Positions 1 to 6,105 of a stretch of 13,807 nt of DNA are shown in pieces. The position numbers were made by a program, and so were the translations under genes. Origin of the DNA: Bacillota bacterium (lineage in GTDB: Bacteria; Bacillota; Clostridia; Acetivibrionales; DSM-1351); assembly GCA_023436515.1 (NCBI GenBank), contig JAEZIV010000332.1, positions 1 to 13,807 on the forward strand, given 5' to 3'. Under the pieces are notes generated by a model that was not told the origin of the DNA, ran no database searches, and saw only the letters and a program-made list of their open reading frames with translations. The stretch's first letter is position 1; every line of letters begins with the position of its first letter.

Positions 1-115
1 CCTCACCTGTATTCATATCCTCTATATAGTCCATTATTACAAAACCCGGCGCATTTGCTTTTTTTAAGTCCTGTATTCCGTAATTGATGTTTTTTTCAAG
101 TGCTTCACAGCCCAA
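1..115 (-). CDS. Hypothetical phage protein, N-terminal part (cut by window edge)
   Basis: An open frame on the minus strand runs off the left edge without a stop. I chose the TTG at 115-113 (start MGCEALEKNI) because AAAGGAG lies 8 nt before it. An in-frame ATG at 136-134 and a GTG at 124-122 are alternatives without a clearly better site. The gene overlaps the end of the upstream 56-aa gene by 11 bp, as usual in this operon. The visible 38 residues (about) are charged and hydrophilic with no motif I recognise. Function unknown. Confidence 0.5.
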   Translation of the reverse strand, partial: MGCEALEKNINYGIQDLKKANAPGFVIMDYIEDMNTGE

Positions 116-275
116 CGCCCTCACTCCTTTGCTCATATGCTGATATGCACCAATCAATATCAAGAGTATCCTTTCCAAGTGTTATCTCCAATAATGCCAG
201 GCGCTCTGCTTCTTCTCTTGAGTCTGCTTCTATTTCGAAAGTTTCAAGTGCCTGGCACTCAACTATGTACTTCAT
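105..275 (-). CDS. Small hypothetical phage protein, 56 aa
   Basis: The minus-strand frame starts at ATG 275 (MKYIVECQAL) and stops at TGA 107-105. The ATG overlaps the stop of the upstream cysteine-rich gene as ATGA, and GGTGAGG lies 4 nt before it, so translation is probably coupled. The protein is acidic (ETFEIEADSREEAERL) and reads like a small alpha/beta fold in which a short strand is followed by a helix, a pattern common in tiny phage proteins. I cannot name a family. It is real by context: ribosome binding site, overlap and operon position. Confidence 0.6.
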   Translation of the reverse strand: MKYIVECQALETFEIEADSREEAERLALLEITLGKDTLDIDWCISAYEQRSEGVGL

Positions 276-418
276 TCATCCTCACCCTTTCTCGGTTTCT
301 CAGAAAACATGCTCTTGTTACGGCAGCTTGCACATGGGTCTATGTAACATGGTCTGCCTGAAAACTCACAGTATAAACATGATTTTGGGTCTTTAAGTGT
401 GCCGCTAATTTCTCTCAT
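272..418 (-). CDS. Cysteine-rich mini-protein, 48 aa, probable zinc-binding
   Basis: ATG 418 (MREISGTLKD) is preceded by GGAGG 10 nt upstream, inside the end of the preceding gene. The stop is TGA 274-272. Five cysteines sit in the pattern C14-x2-C17-x6-C24-x4-C29-x2-C32, which suggests a small zinc-bound knuckle. The tail is basic and then acidic (KPRKGEDE). It lies between two other small genes of the early operon, with a 5-bp gap upstream and an ATGA overlap downstream. Metal binding is inferred from the Cys pairs; no function can be assigned. Confidence 0.65.
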   Translation of the reverse strand: MREISGTLKDPKSCLYCEFSGRPCYIDPCASCRNKSMFSEKPRKGEDE

Positions 419-423
419 CGCCC

Positions 424-591
424 TTATTCCTCCCAATATGTCATTGATTCCTCAAGATACTCATTCAAATCTTCAATAGTTACCACTTCGATACTTTTGT
501 CTTGAGCACAAGCAGTTAATTCTGCTTCAAGTCCATTTGCATCTACTATCAGTCTTAAATTGCCTAATAATCTCACTATTTCATCATTCAT
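424..591 (-). CDS. Small acidic hypothetical phage protein, 55 aa
   Basis: I chose ATG 591 (MNDEIVRLLG), which has GGGA a few bases upstream. An in-frame GTG at 645 would add 18 residues but has no ribosome binding site and would overlap the cysteine-rich gene at 620-718. The protein has two predicted helices and an acidic C-terminus (EDLNEYLEESMTYWEE). The stop TAA 426-424 lies within the ribosome binding region of the next gene. I recognise no domain. Confidence 0.6.
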   Translation of the reverse strand: MNDEIVRLLGNLRLIVDANGLEAELTACAQDKSIEVVTIEDLNEYLEESMTYWEE

Positions 592-619
592 ATATTCCCG
601 CTCTTTCCGCTTTCGCCTA

Positions 620-718
620 TCACTTAATTTGTTTATATTTCGCACAGTGGCGGCTTCTTACCCCTAAACAATTACCGCCATTAAATTTATACTTTTTGCA
701 ATTACTGCAGTTCTCCAT
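620..718 (-). CDS. Cysteine-rich micro-protein, 32 aa, probable zinc-binding
   Basis: This is a 32-codon frame from ATG 718 to TGA 622-620. GAGGG lies 7 nt before the ATG. Four cysteines in the order C4-x2-C7-x9-C17-x7-C25, with Lys/Tyr-rich surroundings (CSNCKKYKFNGGNC), look like a minimal treble-clef or zinc-knuckle fold. It sits 34 nt after the parB-like gene and 28 nt before the next start, filling what would otherwise be a gap in a tightly packed operon. It is short enough for automatic gene callers to miss. Function unknown; zinc binding is inferred. Confidence 0.6.
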   Translation of the reverse strand: MENCSNCKKYKFNGGNCLGVRSRHCAKYKQIK

Positions 719-752
719 CTGATTTCCCTCGCCCTTCCGCTATATTGCGAAG

Positions 753-2078
753 CTACTCACCTACTTGTTGAAATAATCCATGAGTACCCTCTTTTAAGTC
801 ACGTTCCTCATCAGATATTTCATATCCGAGTCTTTCAAGAAGTGAATATACATCATTCAGATTTTCATTATTACTGTATTGATTGTTCCAGTTGAAGTAT
901 TTTTCTCTCTCAGATTCCATGGCCATGTATATAACTACAAGCAAGTGGCGTTCTGGCTGGGCCGTTACTTGTTCTTTTATAATTTCAAATCCTAATTCTT
1001 CAACTTCGTCACCAACCTCAATATTAAGAACTTCAGTAATATCATCATAGTCCAGATTAAAGTAATCGCCCAACATAACTCTTACTGAATACTCCATAAT
1101 TACTGCCATTTTCTTTTTAGCCATGGTGTTTGAAATTCCTAGTATAAATTCTTTTCTGAGTTGATATGCTCTTTTGGTTACTTCCTCTAAAGCAGCACGT
1201 TGCTCTCCAATCCTTTTCTGTTTTTCTTGAAATTCCGAATCATGAGCAGGAGTGTTGCTATTGTGATCAGCTTCTTTGTATAGTTCTATTGAGTAATCTG
1301 ATACTTTGTAGAAATATTTCACTGTATCTGCATCGTCTGGAATTATAATCTCTTTTTGCTGTGACGGTTGATACCAATTTACATATCTTAGTCCGGTACT
1401 ATCTTTTACCTGAGTTGCAAATTCTGAAAGCTTTTCGATTATTAATATCCTATTTTTTTCTCTTTTTTCCCTATCTATAGCAGCCTGTAATTCATAATTA
1501 AAATTTGGAGTCCCTATTTTATCAAGGACTTTATTCCGAAGTTCAATATCATTTATCTTATCAAGTTCCATATAGTCCATGAGAGTAGCGCCACGTTCAA
1601 CTGATTTTTTAAACTTCTCTCCATCAAGATCCAGCAATTTTACCCTGCGACGGACAGTAGATTCTGAAAATCCGGTTTTCTCTGAAATGTCTCCTATTGA
1701 TTCTCCAACATCCAACAACATTTGAAATCCCTGGGCTTGCTCCCATAATGTCAGGTCACTACGTTGCATGTTTTCCAGAAGCATCACTTCGAGTTGGGTT
1801 TTATAATCCATATCCGATACAACACATGGTACCTCTGTCATACCTGCTAGCTTAGCAGCTGCTAGCCTACGGTGTCCTATTACAGCAGTATAATCATTCT
1901 CGTATATCTCTCCAGTTATTCCTTCTCCCGGATTAGCACTGTTCCATGGTACAACAGTCAAATTTTGTAGTATGCCTTGAGCCTTTATACTTTCAGCAAG
2001 TTCTGTAATGTCCCCAAGATCTTTCCTGGGATTTTGTAAATGTGGATGAATTTTTGAAATATCTATATTTTGTATCAT
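753..2078 (-). CDS. ParB/RepB/Spo0J-family protein, 441 aa
   Basis: The N-terminal ParB-type domain (about residues 1-110) carries the two family motifs: GHRRLAAAK at 68-76 (the GERR box of the CTPase fold) and ENMQRSDL at 102-109. A helix-turn-helix follows at about 127-147 (IGDISEKTGFSESTVRRRVK). The remaining 300 residues are a charged, helix-rich region I do not recognise. I chose ATG 2078 because AAAGGGG lies 8 nt before it; the longer frame to 2144 adds a basic stretch overlapping the upstream gene. No parA is visible in the window, so classic partition is not shown. In phage early regions such proteins may bind DNA as regulators or as part of replication; which applies here is open. 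Confidence 0.88.
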   Translation of the reverse strand: MIQNIDISKIHPHLQNPRKDLGDITELAESIKAQGILQNLTVVPWNSANPGEGITGEIYENDYTAVIGHRRLAAAKLAGMTEVPCVVSDMDYKTQLEVMLLENMQRSDLTLWEQAQGFQMLLDVGESIGDISEKTGFSESTVRRRVKLLDLDGEKFKKSVERGATLMDYMELDKINDIELRNKVLDKIGTPNFNYELQAAIDREKREKNRILIIEKLSEFATQVKDSTGLRYVNWYQPSQQKEIIIPDDADTVKYFYKVSDYSIELYKEADHNSNTPAHDSEFQEKQKRIGEQRAALEEVTKRAYQLRKEFILGISNTMAKKKMAVIMEYSVRVMLGDYFNLDYDDITEVLNIEVGDEVEELGFEIIKEQVTAQPERHLLVVIYMAMESEREKYFNWNNQYSNNENLNDVYSLLERLGYEISDEERDLKEGTHGLFQQVGE

Positions 2079-2103
2079 ACTTTCTACCCCTTTCAATCTT
2101 CGC

Positions 2104-2877
2104 TTATTTTTTTCTTTTCCTCTCACCAATTTTAAGGAAAACATCAGCCATTATAACTCCAGTTCTTGTTAGTTCTGCATCCTTTTGAATTAACTTTCTT
2201 TTATTCATAATCACAAGTTGCTGCCTGGATACTAAAACCAAATTGTCTGGATTGAGGTTTGAAGTATTGCCATCTCCAAATATTACTGCATACCCCTTAG
2301 GAATCGGACCACTCTTCTTTTCCCAAATGACCTGATGTTTTAATCTCCATTTATTCGGATCGGCCACCTTTATTTCTATATATCCGTCAACATTAACCCT
2401 TTCAGAACCTACCGGTCTATAATTAACTGGAACATTACCCTTTTTAAATTGAGTTTCTTCGCCGCCAATCCAGAATTTTTCTTTGCCCTTATTAAATGGA
2501 ACATGCCCTATAGAAAACTGCCCAGTTAATCCACTGTCAAACTTACATCTTCCGTAGTATGCTTTCATCTGCATCTGTGTATAATTTCTGCCAAAAGTTT
2601 TATTCAGAAGGTCGGCCATCTCCTTATGGCCAACTCCATGGTAGTTTTCTTTTATGAACCTGCGCACCTCTTCAGGATATAGTTCGGTCGGACTTCCGGC
2701 TGGTATTCCTAATGGAGTACCACTTTTCAATTTGTGATTTGTCTTATAAGATTTCATTTTTGATTCTGTGAAGTCTGTATTAAACTTAGAATTAACGAGA
2801 TCTACTAAATCCTTAGTTGTCATACCAACAACATTATTTTTGATAAAGTCCATAACCTCTTTGGAGTATTTTTTCAT
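2104..2877 (-). CDS. Phage HNH endonuclease with duplicated N-terminal module, 257 aa
   Basis: The C-terminal half carries an HNH_3-like homing-type nuclease: a DGYIEIKV strand at 164-171, LKHQVIWE (H181), then GDGNTSNLNPDNLVLVSR with N204 and N212. The second His of the usual HH pair is replaced (VIFGDGN), as in many phage members. Two similar modules of about 50 residues precede it: YSKEVMDFIK from residue 4 and YPEEVRRFIK from residue 67, each ending in a KMKSY/QMKAY helix, likely DNA-binding HTH units. ATG 2877 has GGAGGGG 4 nt upstream, and the preceding gene ends one base before it. It could be a free-standing homing nuclease or a phage-encoded early endonuclease. Confidence 0.87.
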   Translation of the reverse strand: MKKYSKEVMDFIKNNVVGMTTKDLVDLVNSKFNTDFTESKMKSYKTNHKLKSGTPLGIPAGSPTELYPEEVRRFIKENYHGVGHKEMADLLNKTFGRNYTQMQMKAYYGRCKFDSGLTGQFSIGHVPFNKGKEKFWIGGEETQFKKGNVPVNYRPVGSERVNVDGYIEIKVADPNKWRLKHQVIWEKKSGPIPKGYAVIFGDGNTSNLNPDNLVLVSRQQLVIMNKRKLIQKDAELTRTGVIMADVFLKIGERKRKK

Positions 2878-2878
2878 G

Positions 2879-3235
2879 TTACCCCTCCAGCATCTTAGGC
2901 ATATTTTCTTTTTCAACATATTCACTGGCAGCCTTCTTGGCATCGAGAACCAAATTCCCATTTGCAATTATCTGAGCTGCTACCGAGTTTACGGCTTTTG
3001 CTCTGTTGATTTCTTCTTGGAGAGCTTCTCCTTTTAAATCTTCGTCACTCAACCTTTCAAGCTGTGCAAATAAATGCATATTCAAATCACCTAATGTATT
3101 CTTCATAAAAACCTTTCCTTTCTTGTAGTGCCGGCATTCATCACAATCTGTTTGACCTGCATCCATGTAGCAATAATCTCTACTGGACCATATACACATA
3201 TACCTTTGCCAACACTCTTCTGGTAATCTCTTCAA
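2879..3235 (-). CDS. Hypothetical phage protein, 118 aa: Cys-rich N-terminus joined to a helical domain
   Basis: The start is TTG 3235 (MKRLPEECWQ), with AAGGTG 5 nt before it. Residues 1-43 carry five cysteines (C8, C14, C22, C31, C34; DCDEC), suggesting metal binding. From residue 44 (MKNTLGDLNMHLFAQLERLS) the rest is helical and ends in NMPKMLEG. That part resembles a small stand-alone phage protein found in early operons of clostridial phages, as far as I recall. The internal ATG at 3106 has its own GGAAAGG site 5 nt upstream, so two products may be made from one frame. Function unknown. Confidence 0.7.
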   Translation of the reverse strand: MKRLPEECWQRYMCIWSSRDYCYMDAGQTDCDECRHYKKGKVFMKNTLGDLNMHLFAQLERLSDEDLKGEALQEEINRAKAVNSVAAQIIANGNLVLDAKKAASEYVEKENMPKMLEG

Positions 3236-3255
3236 AGTCTCACCTTCTAATGCTT

Positions 3256-3281
3256 CGCAATCTTTTGCTTTTACGTACTAA
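3256..3281 (-). repeat. Direct repeat copy 1 (pair with 3863-3887)
   Basis: On the minus strand both copies share GTAAAAGCAAAAGAT with matching flanks (TTAGT before, GCG after). There is one substitution and one single-base indel over about 25 bp. The copies lie in the same orientation, about 600 bp apart, and bracket a two-gene segment (3298-3802). Confidence 0.6.
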
Positions 3282-3297
3282 CGTCATGTCAACATTA

Positions 3298-3621
3298 CTA
3301 ATCCATCTGATGATAAATCAGAACATTATATCCGGCTTCTTCTAAAACTTTTCTCATGGCTTCATTTGCTCTAACTCTGGAATTGCCTTGTCCGCCTGGA
3401 CCGTTAATGAAGTATCTTAGCCCAATCCATTCGGTTCGACCTGATGTGTATAACCCAGCTGCTTCAAACGCTTCAATTACTTTCTGTTCTCTTGCCCCTG
3501 GTAGCCTTAATGTGACTCTATCCAGATTTGCAGTTCCTCCATCTTCTCCTTTTGATGCAATCATTCCGGCTTCCTTCGCTCTCTTTAAATCCTCAGTTAG
3601 TTTTTTGTAATCATATTTCAT
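3298..3621 (-). CDS. Hypothetical phage protein, 107 aa
   Basis: ATG 3621 (MKYDYKKLTE) has GGAGGGG 6 nt upstream and overlaps the end of the HTH gene by 11 bp, so the two are probably co-translated. The protein has a charged N-terminal helix, then strand-like stretches (DRVTLRLPG) and a Gly-rich turn (INGPGGQGN). It ends in a helix and strand (EEAGYNVLIYHQMD). The pattern suggests a compact alpha/beta fold. I recognise no catalytic motif or family. The gene lies within the segment bracketed by direct repeats. Confidence 0.68.
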   Translation of the reverse strand: MKYDYKKLTEDLKRAKEAGMIASKGEDGGTANLDRVTLRLPGAREQKVIEAFEAAGLYTSGRTEWIGLRYFINGPGGQGNSRVRANEAMRKVLEEAGYNVLIYHQMD

Positions 3622-3802
3622 CAGTAACCCCTCCTATTAAAAATCTATCCAACTCAGCCTTGGCAATAAACGTCCGGCCACCGTATTGCACGCACCGGAT
3701 AACTCCCTCTTTCAGCATCTTGCGGACCGTCTTATCCGATATACCCAAGTACTTAGCCGCTTCTGCTTGGTTAAATGCTGCCTGTTCTATTTCTCTTGTC
3801 AT
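3611..3802 (-). CDS. Small HTH DNA-binding protein, excisionase-like, 63 aa
   Basis: A MerR/excisionase-type winged helix (HTH_17-like) fills almost the whole protein: AFNQAEAAKYLGISDKTVRKMLKEG as helix-turn-helix (residues 9-33), then the wing RCVQYGGRTFIAKAELDRFL. Proteins of this form act as recombination directionality factors (Xis) or as small transcription regulators. The start is ATG 3802 with a modest AGGGAAG site. No other excisionase candidate is visible in the window, so this is the best one. The assignment to Xis is inference; the DNA-binding fold is clear. Confidence 0.82.
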   Translation of the reverse strand: MTREIEQAAFNQAEAAKYLGISDKTVRKMLKEGVIRCVQYGGRTFIAKAELDRFLIGGVTDEI

Positions 3803-3862
3803 TTATCTTCCCTGCCTTTCTCTTGCGTTCCGTTCTGTTCCGTTACATTCTGCTAGTTAGTG

Positions 3863-3887
3863 CGCTATCTTTTGCTTTTACGACTAA
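3863..3887 (-). repeat. Direct repeat copy 2 (pair with 3256-3281)
   Basis: This is the second copy of the GTAAAAGCAAAAGAT repeat, 5' (on the minus strand) of the HTH gene. It overlaps the end of a possible 16-codon frame. Next to it at 3825-3845 is a short tandem repeat (AACGGAACAG / AACGGAACGC on the minus strand). Confidence 0.6.
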
Positions 3888-3915
3888 ACTCGATTACCAA
3901 ACCTCCTTGGGGCAT
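3865..3915 (-). CDS. Possible 16-aa leader or micro-peptide downstream of ssb
   Basis: ATG 3915 opens a frame MPQGGLVIEFSRKSKR ending in TAG 3867-3865. AGGGG lies 6 nt before the ATG. The ATG itself lies in a GGGGC/GCCCC hairpin (3909-3925), and a perfect AAGGAGG follows inside the frame. It may be a real micro-peptide, a remnant of a gene whose end was copied as the 3256/3863 repeat, or chance. The 171-bp gap between ssb and the HTH gene (3803-3973) holds no longer frame. Confidence 0.3.
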   Translation of the reverse strand: MPQGGLVIEFSRKSKR

Positions 3916-3925
3916 TTTCAGCCCC
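3909..3925 (-). promoter_or_regulatory. Short hairpin beside an orphan AAGGAGG site
   Basis: GGGGC (3909-3913) pairs with GCCCC (3921-3925) around a 7-nt loop. On the minus-strand transcript it sits directly before AAGGAGG, with no U tract after it, so it does not look like a terminator. A perfect Shine-Dalgarno sequence without a normal start codon at the usual distance is odd. The pair could be an RNA structure modulating expression downstream of ssb. Confidence 0.35.
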
Positions 3926-3973
3926 TATTTTGCATTTATTATTGATAAAATGTAAAGTATAAGTTACACATTA

Positions 3974-4402
3974 TTAAAATGGTAATTCATCATCCCCGTC
4001 CATTGGGTAGAATCCGTCACCTGATGAAACAGGGTTTTCGGTATATGTCCTTGGTGCAGCACCACCTGCTCCACCTTCAGAACCTCTTTTGCTGTCTGCA
4101 AAAAATGTTTCATCAACAACAACCTCAGTAATGTAATGCTTTTTGCCTTTGTTATCGTCCCATGTACGGGTTTGCATTCTTCCGATCACAGCTACTTGCT
4201 GACCTTTCATAAAATACTTTTGTACAAATTCAGCTGTTTTGCTCCATGCTTGGCAATTAATAAAATCGGCCTGTGGTTGTCCTTCTTTTGCCCCTCTGCG
4301 GTTAACTGCCAACGTAAAACTTGCAACCGCTGTATTATTACCGCTTGTATATCTAAGGTCAACGTCCTTGGTTAACCTACCCATTAAAATAACCTTATTG
4401 AT
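3974..4402 (-). CDS. ssb: Single-stranded DNA-binding protein (SSB), apparent non-canonical ATC start
   Basis: OB-fold SSB: VILMGRLTKDVDLRYTSG at the start, ASFTLAVNRR, FINCQAW, GQQVAVIGRMQTRTW, then a Gly-rich linker and the acidic tip DDELPF that recruits partner proteins. The total is about 142 aa if translation starts at 4402. The usual family N-terminus (M)NKVILMGRL is fully encoded, but its first codon is ATC (4402-4400), ideally spaced after GGGGGAG. The first canonical start is ATG 4384, which would delete the first six residues of strand 1; an AAGG 8 nt before it could serve it. The stop of the nuclease gene lies 3 nt upstream of the ATC. Role: protects ssDNA in phage replication and recombination. 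Confidence 0.93.
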   Translation of the reverse strand: MNKVILMGRLTKDVDLRYTSGNNTAVASFTLAVNRRGAKEGQPQADFINCQAWSKTAEFVQKYFMKGQQVAVIGRMQTRTWDDNKGKKHYITEVVVDETFFADSKRGSEGGAGGAAPRTYTENPVSSGDGFYPMDGDDELPF

Positions 4403-4405
4403 AAG

Positions 4406-4861
4406 TCACTCCCCCTTATTGTTTTTAATAAAATCTCTGAAACACTGTAGAATTGTATCTGCCGATTGGTCTTTGCTCGTAAATTTAAGCGTGAGTTGGA
4501 ATTTATTGCACCAGGTAGATAGAAAACTCTTTAAATCTTTTGGGGACATGCAGGAACGGTATTTATGTCCCTCTAGGTCATTGATTGATTGCTCTATGAC
4601 TAATATCACTTTGCAACCTTTTGCACGCTCAAATTCCCTTTTAAAGCGTTCACGGCCTTTTGTAAAATTGCCGATTATTTCTGAAAATGAAGCCTTTCTT
4701 TCCACGACTACACGGTCGGAATAATCAATACCGTTCCATTCGAATGAATAGTCCCCATAATCAAGCTTCTTAATCTTGAACGGGATATTCAACTCACATA
4801 ACCGCTTAAGAATATGTGAGTTTACTTTTTCCCTTGAATCAACTAATATTACTGCTTTCAT
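4406..4861 (-). CDS. ERCC4-type nuclease, 151 aa
   Basis: Single-domain XPF/Mus81-like nuclease. It shows VDSREK at 7-12, KLDYGDYSF at 32-40, VVVERKASFSEIIGNF at 51-66 (the V-ERK catalytic box with E54, K56), and GRERFKREFERA at 69-80, matching the family order. Length fits phage and archaeal stand-alone ERCC4 domains, which cut branched DNA such as flaps or Holliday-like junctions. ATG 4861 overlaps the upstream nuclease stop as ATGA, so translation is coupled; an in-frame TTG at 4867 is less likely. It belongs to the recombination module with the PD-(D/E)XK nuclease and SSB. Fold is confident; substrate is inferred. Confidence 0.9.
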   Translation of the reverse strand: MKAVILVDSREKVNSHILKRLCELNIPFKIKKLDYGDYSFEWNGIDYSDRVVVERKASFSEIIGNFTKGRERFKREFERAKGCKVILVIEQSINDLEGHKYRSCMSPKDLKSFLSTWCNKFQLTLKFTSKDQSADTILQCFRDFIKNNKGE

Positions 4862-5604
4862 AGGCAATCGTAGCTGATCACTTCCGTTAGAACCTTTGTT
4901 GACTTACAGTAGTCGCAATGCTCGCAGCGTGTCGGTTCAATTTCTCCTTTTTTGATAGAATCAAACCTCTTTACATTTTCCATAACGATCTCAAGACAGT
5001 AATCCAATCTGTTTTGTGGAATGTTCAAAATTGCTAAGTCGGGCTCTTTTTCTTTGGTAGCTGCGGCAATATAAAACGGCAAGTTATTTCCTTCAATGAA
5101 CTGGTATATTGCTGCTTGAATATCATAACCCCATGCTTCAACAAATTTTAACGGTAGCCCATCTTTCCATATCGGTTCAAAATCTCTCATTACTTTTAGA
5201 TCAACAATCATATTGCCCGGATGGTAACTGTCAATTTTGATTTTGAAAGGAACGCCGAATATTTCGCCTGTTTTGATAACTTGCTTTTCGCCGCTCATAA
5301 ACTGTTGAAATAATTCGTCACGCTCTAATCTGTTGATTATGTACTCTGCCTGTCTATACTCGGCTTTTAATTCGCATTTTTGAGTAAAGATAGCTGGATT
5401 TTTTGCCTTAAATATATCCAATGTTCCTTCATAGTGAGCATCAACGTAACTACCAACAAGTAAAGCAGTTGTTTTTTCTCTCTCAAACTCGCCTTTTACC
5501 TCTGCTAGTGCTGTAGCTTCACAATTCATAAATGACTTAAACTGGCCTGCACCCATGTATTTCATTTGGTTTTCAAGACTAAAATAATTCTCCGCTGTTA
5601 ACAA
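4858..5604 (-). CDS. PD-(D/E)XK exonuclease-like protein with C-terminal Cys cluster, 248 aa
   Basis: RecB/RecE-like nuclease fold of the kind seen in phage recombination operons (DUF3799-like). LVGSYVDAH has H57; KIKIDSYHPG (D125) and IVDLK (D135, K137) form the PD-ExK core; QAAIY (Q163, Y167) is the following helix motif. C28 near the N-terminus and CEHCDYC (C227, C230, C233) at the end could hold an Fe-S cluster or zinc, as in AddB/Cas4-type relatives, though the spacing differs. The start is TTG 5604, directly after the previous TAA, with AAAGGGGG 8 nt upstream. Probable role: resecting dsDNA ends to make ssDNA for annealing. Confidence 0.85.
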   Translation of the reverse strand: MLTAENYFSLENQMKYMGAGQFKSFMNCEATALAEVKGEFEREKTTALLVGSYVDAHYEGTLDIFKAKNPAIFTQKCELKAEYRQAEYIINRLERDELFQQFMSGEKQVIKTGEIFGVPFKIKIDSYHPGNMIVDLKVMRDFEPIWKDGLPLKFVEAWGYDIQAAIYQFIEGNNLPFYIAAATKEKEPDLAILNIPQNRLDYCLEIVMENVKRFDSIKKGEIEPTRCEHCDYCKSTKVLTEVISYDCL

Positions 5605-6105
5605 TTAATTTTCCCCCTTTGTACTTTCGCTGGCTTTCTTAGCACACTCAGAACATAAAGACCTAGAATACTTTGTGTAAGTGTATTTGGCCATCTGTTC
5701 AGCTGTCATATTTCCAAATGCCTGTATATCTTGACTACAATCGGCGCATTTTGTGGCTGTCACTGTCTGCGCCGGAATCTTAGGCCTTATTCTTAACGCT
5801 TCAACCACTTCACCAAAGGCTTTGATTTTATCCACAAACAATTGAATTTTTTTACCACTCCATTCCTCGATAAACGGTGTTTTGTAAAGCTTTTCAATTG
5901 TCTTTGCGTTCGTAGCATTTACGATAAGTGGCTTTGCATTTTCAACAAAAGTCATTACCATACATTCTTCTTTTTTCCCGTCTGACCCCTGAACAATATC
6001 ATTCTTTACGTTTTTTATTGTCAGGATCATATCCTTTCCGGGCTCGAGGGCGTATGCCCCCAAGTAGTCGGGGTTGTGTAACTTCTTCCAATGGGTCTGG
6101 CTCAT
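5605..6105 (-). CDS. Phage recombination-module protein with C-terminal zinc ribbon, 166 aa
   Basis: Residues 1-108 form a conserved-looking domain (HWKKLHNPDYLGAYALEPGK, then KPLIVNATNAKTIEKLY, IQLFVDKIKAFGEVVEALRI). It alternates strands and short helices and could be an OB-like fold. C120-x2-C123 and C151-x2-C154 form a zinc ribbon. The start ATG 6105 overlaps the ATPase stop as ATGA, with GGAGG 10 nt before it. It sits between an SbcC-like ATPase and a PD-(D/E)XK nuclease, where other phages carry a strand-annealing or ssDNA-binding protein. I do not see RecT, Erf or Sak signatures. Function unknown; DNA binding is inferred from position. Confidence 0.78.
   Translation of the reverse strand: MSQTHWKKLHNPDYLGAYALEPGKDMILTIKNVKNDIVQGSDGKKEECMVMTFVENAKPLIVNATNAKTIEKLYKTPFIEEWSGKKIQLFVDKIKAFGEVVEALRIRPKIPAQTVTATKCADCSQDIQAFGNMTAEQMAKYTYTKYSRSLCSECAKKASESTKGEN

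Noticed and set aside
4136..4724. Long plus-strand frames opposite ssb and the ERCC4 nuclease gene
   Set aside because: The minus-strand genes are secure by motif; these are shadows with unnatural composition.
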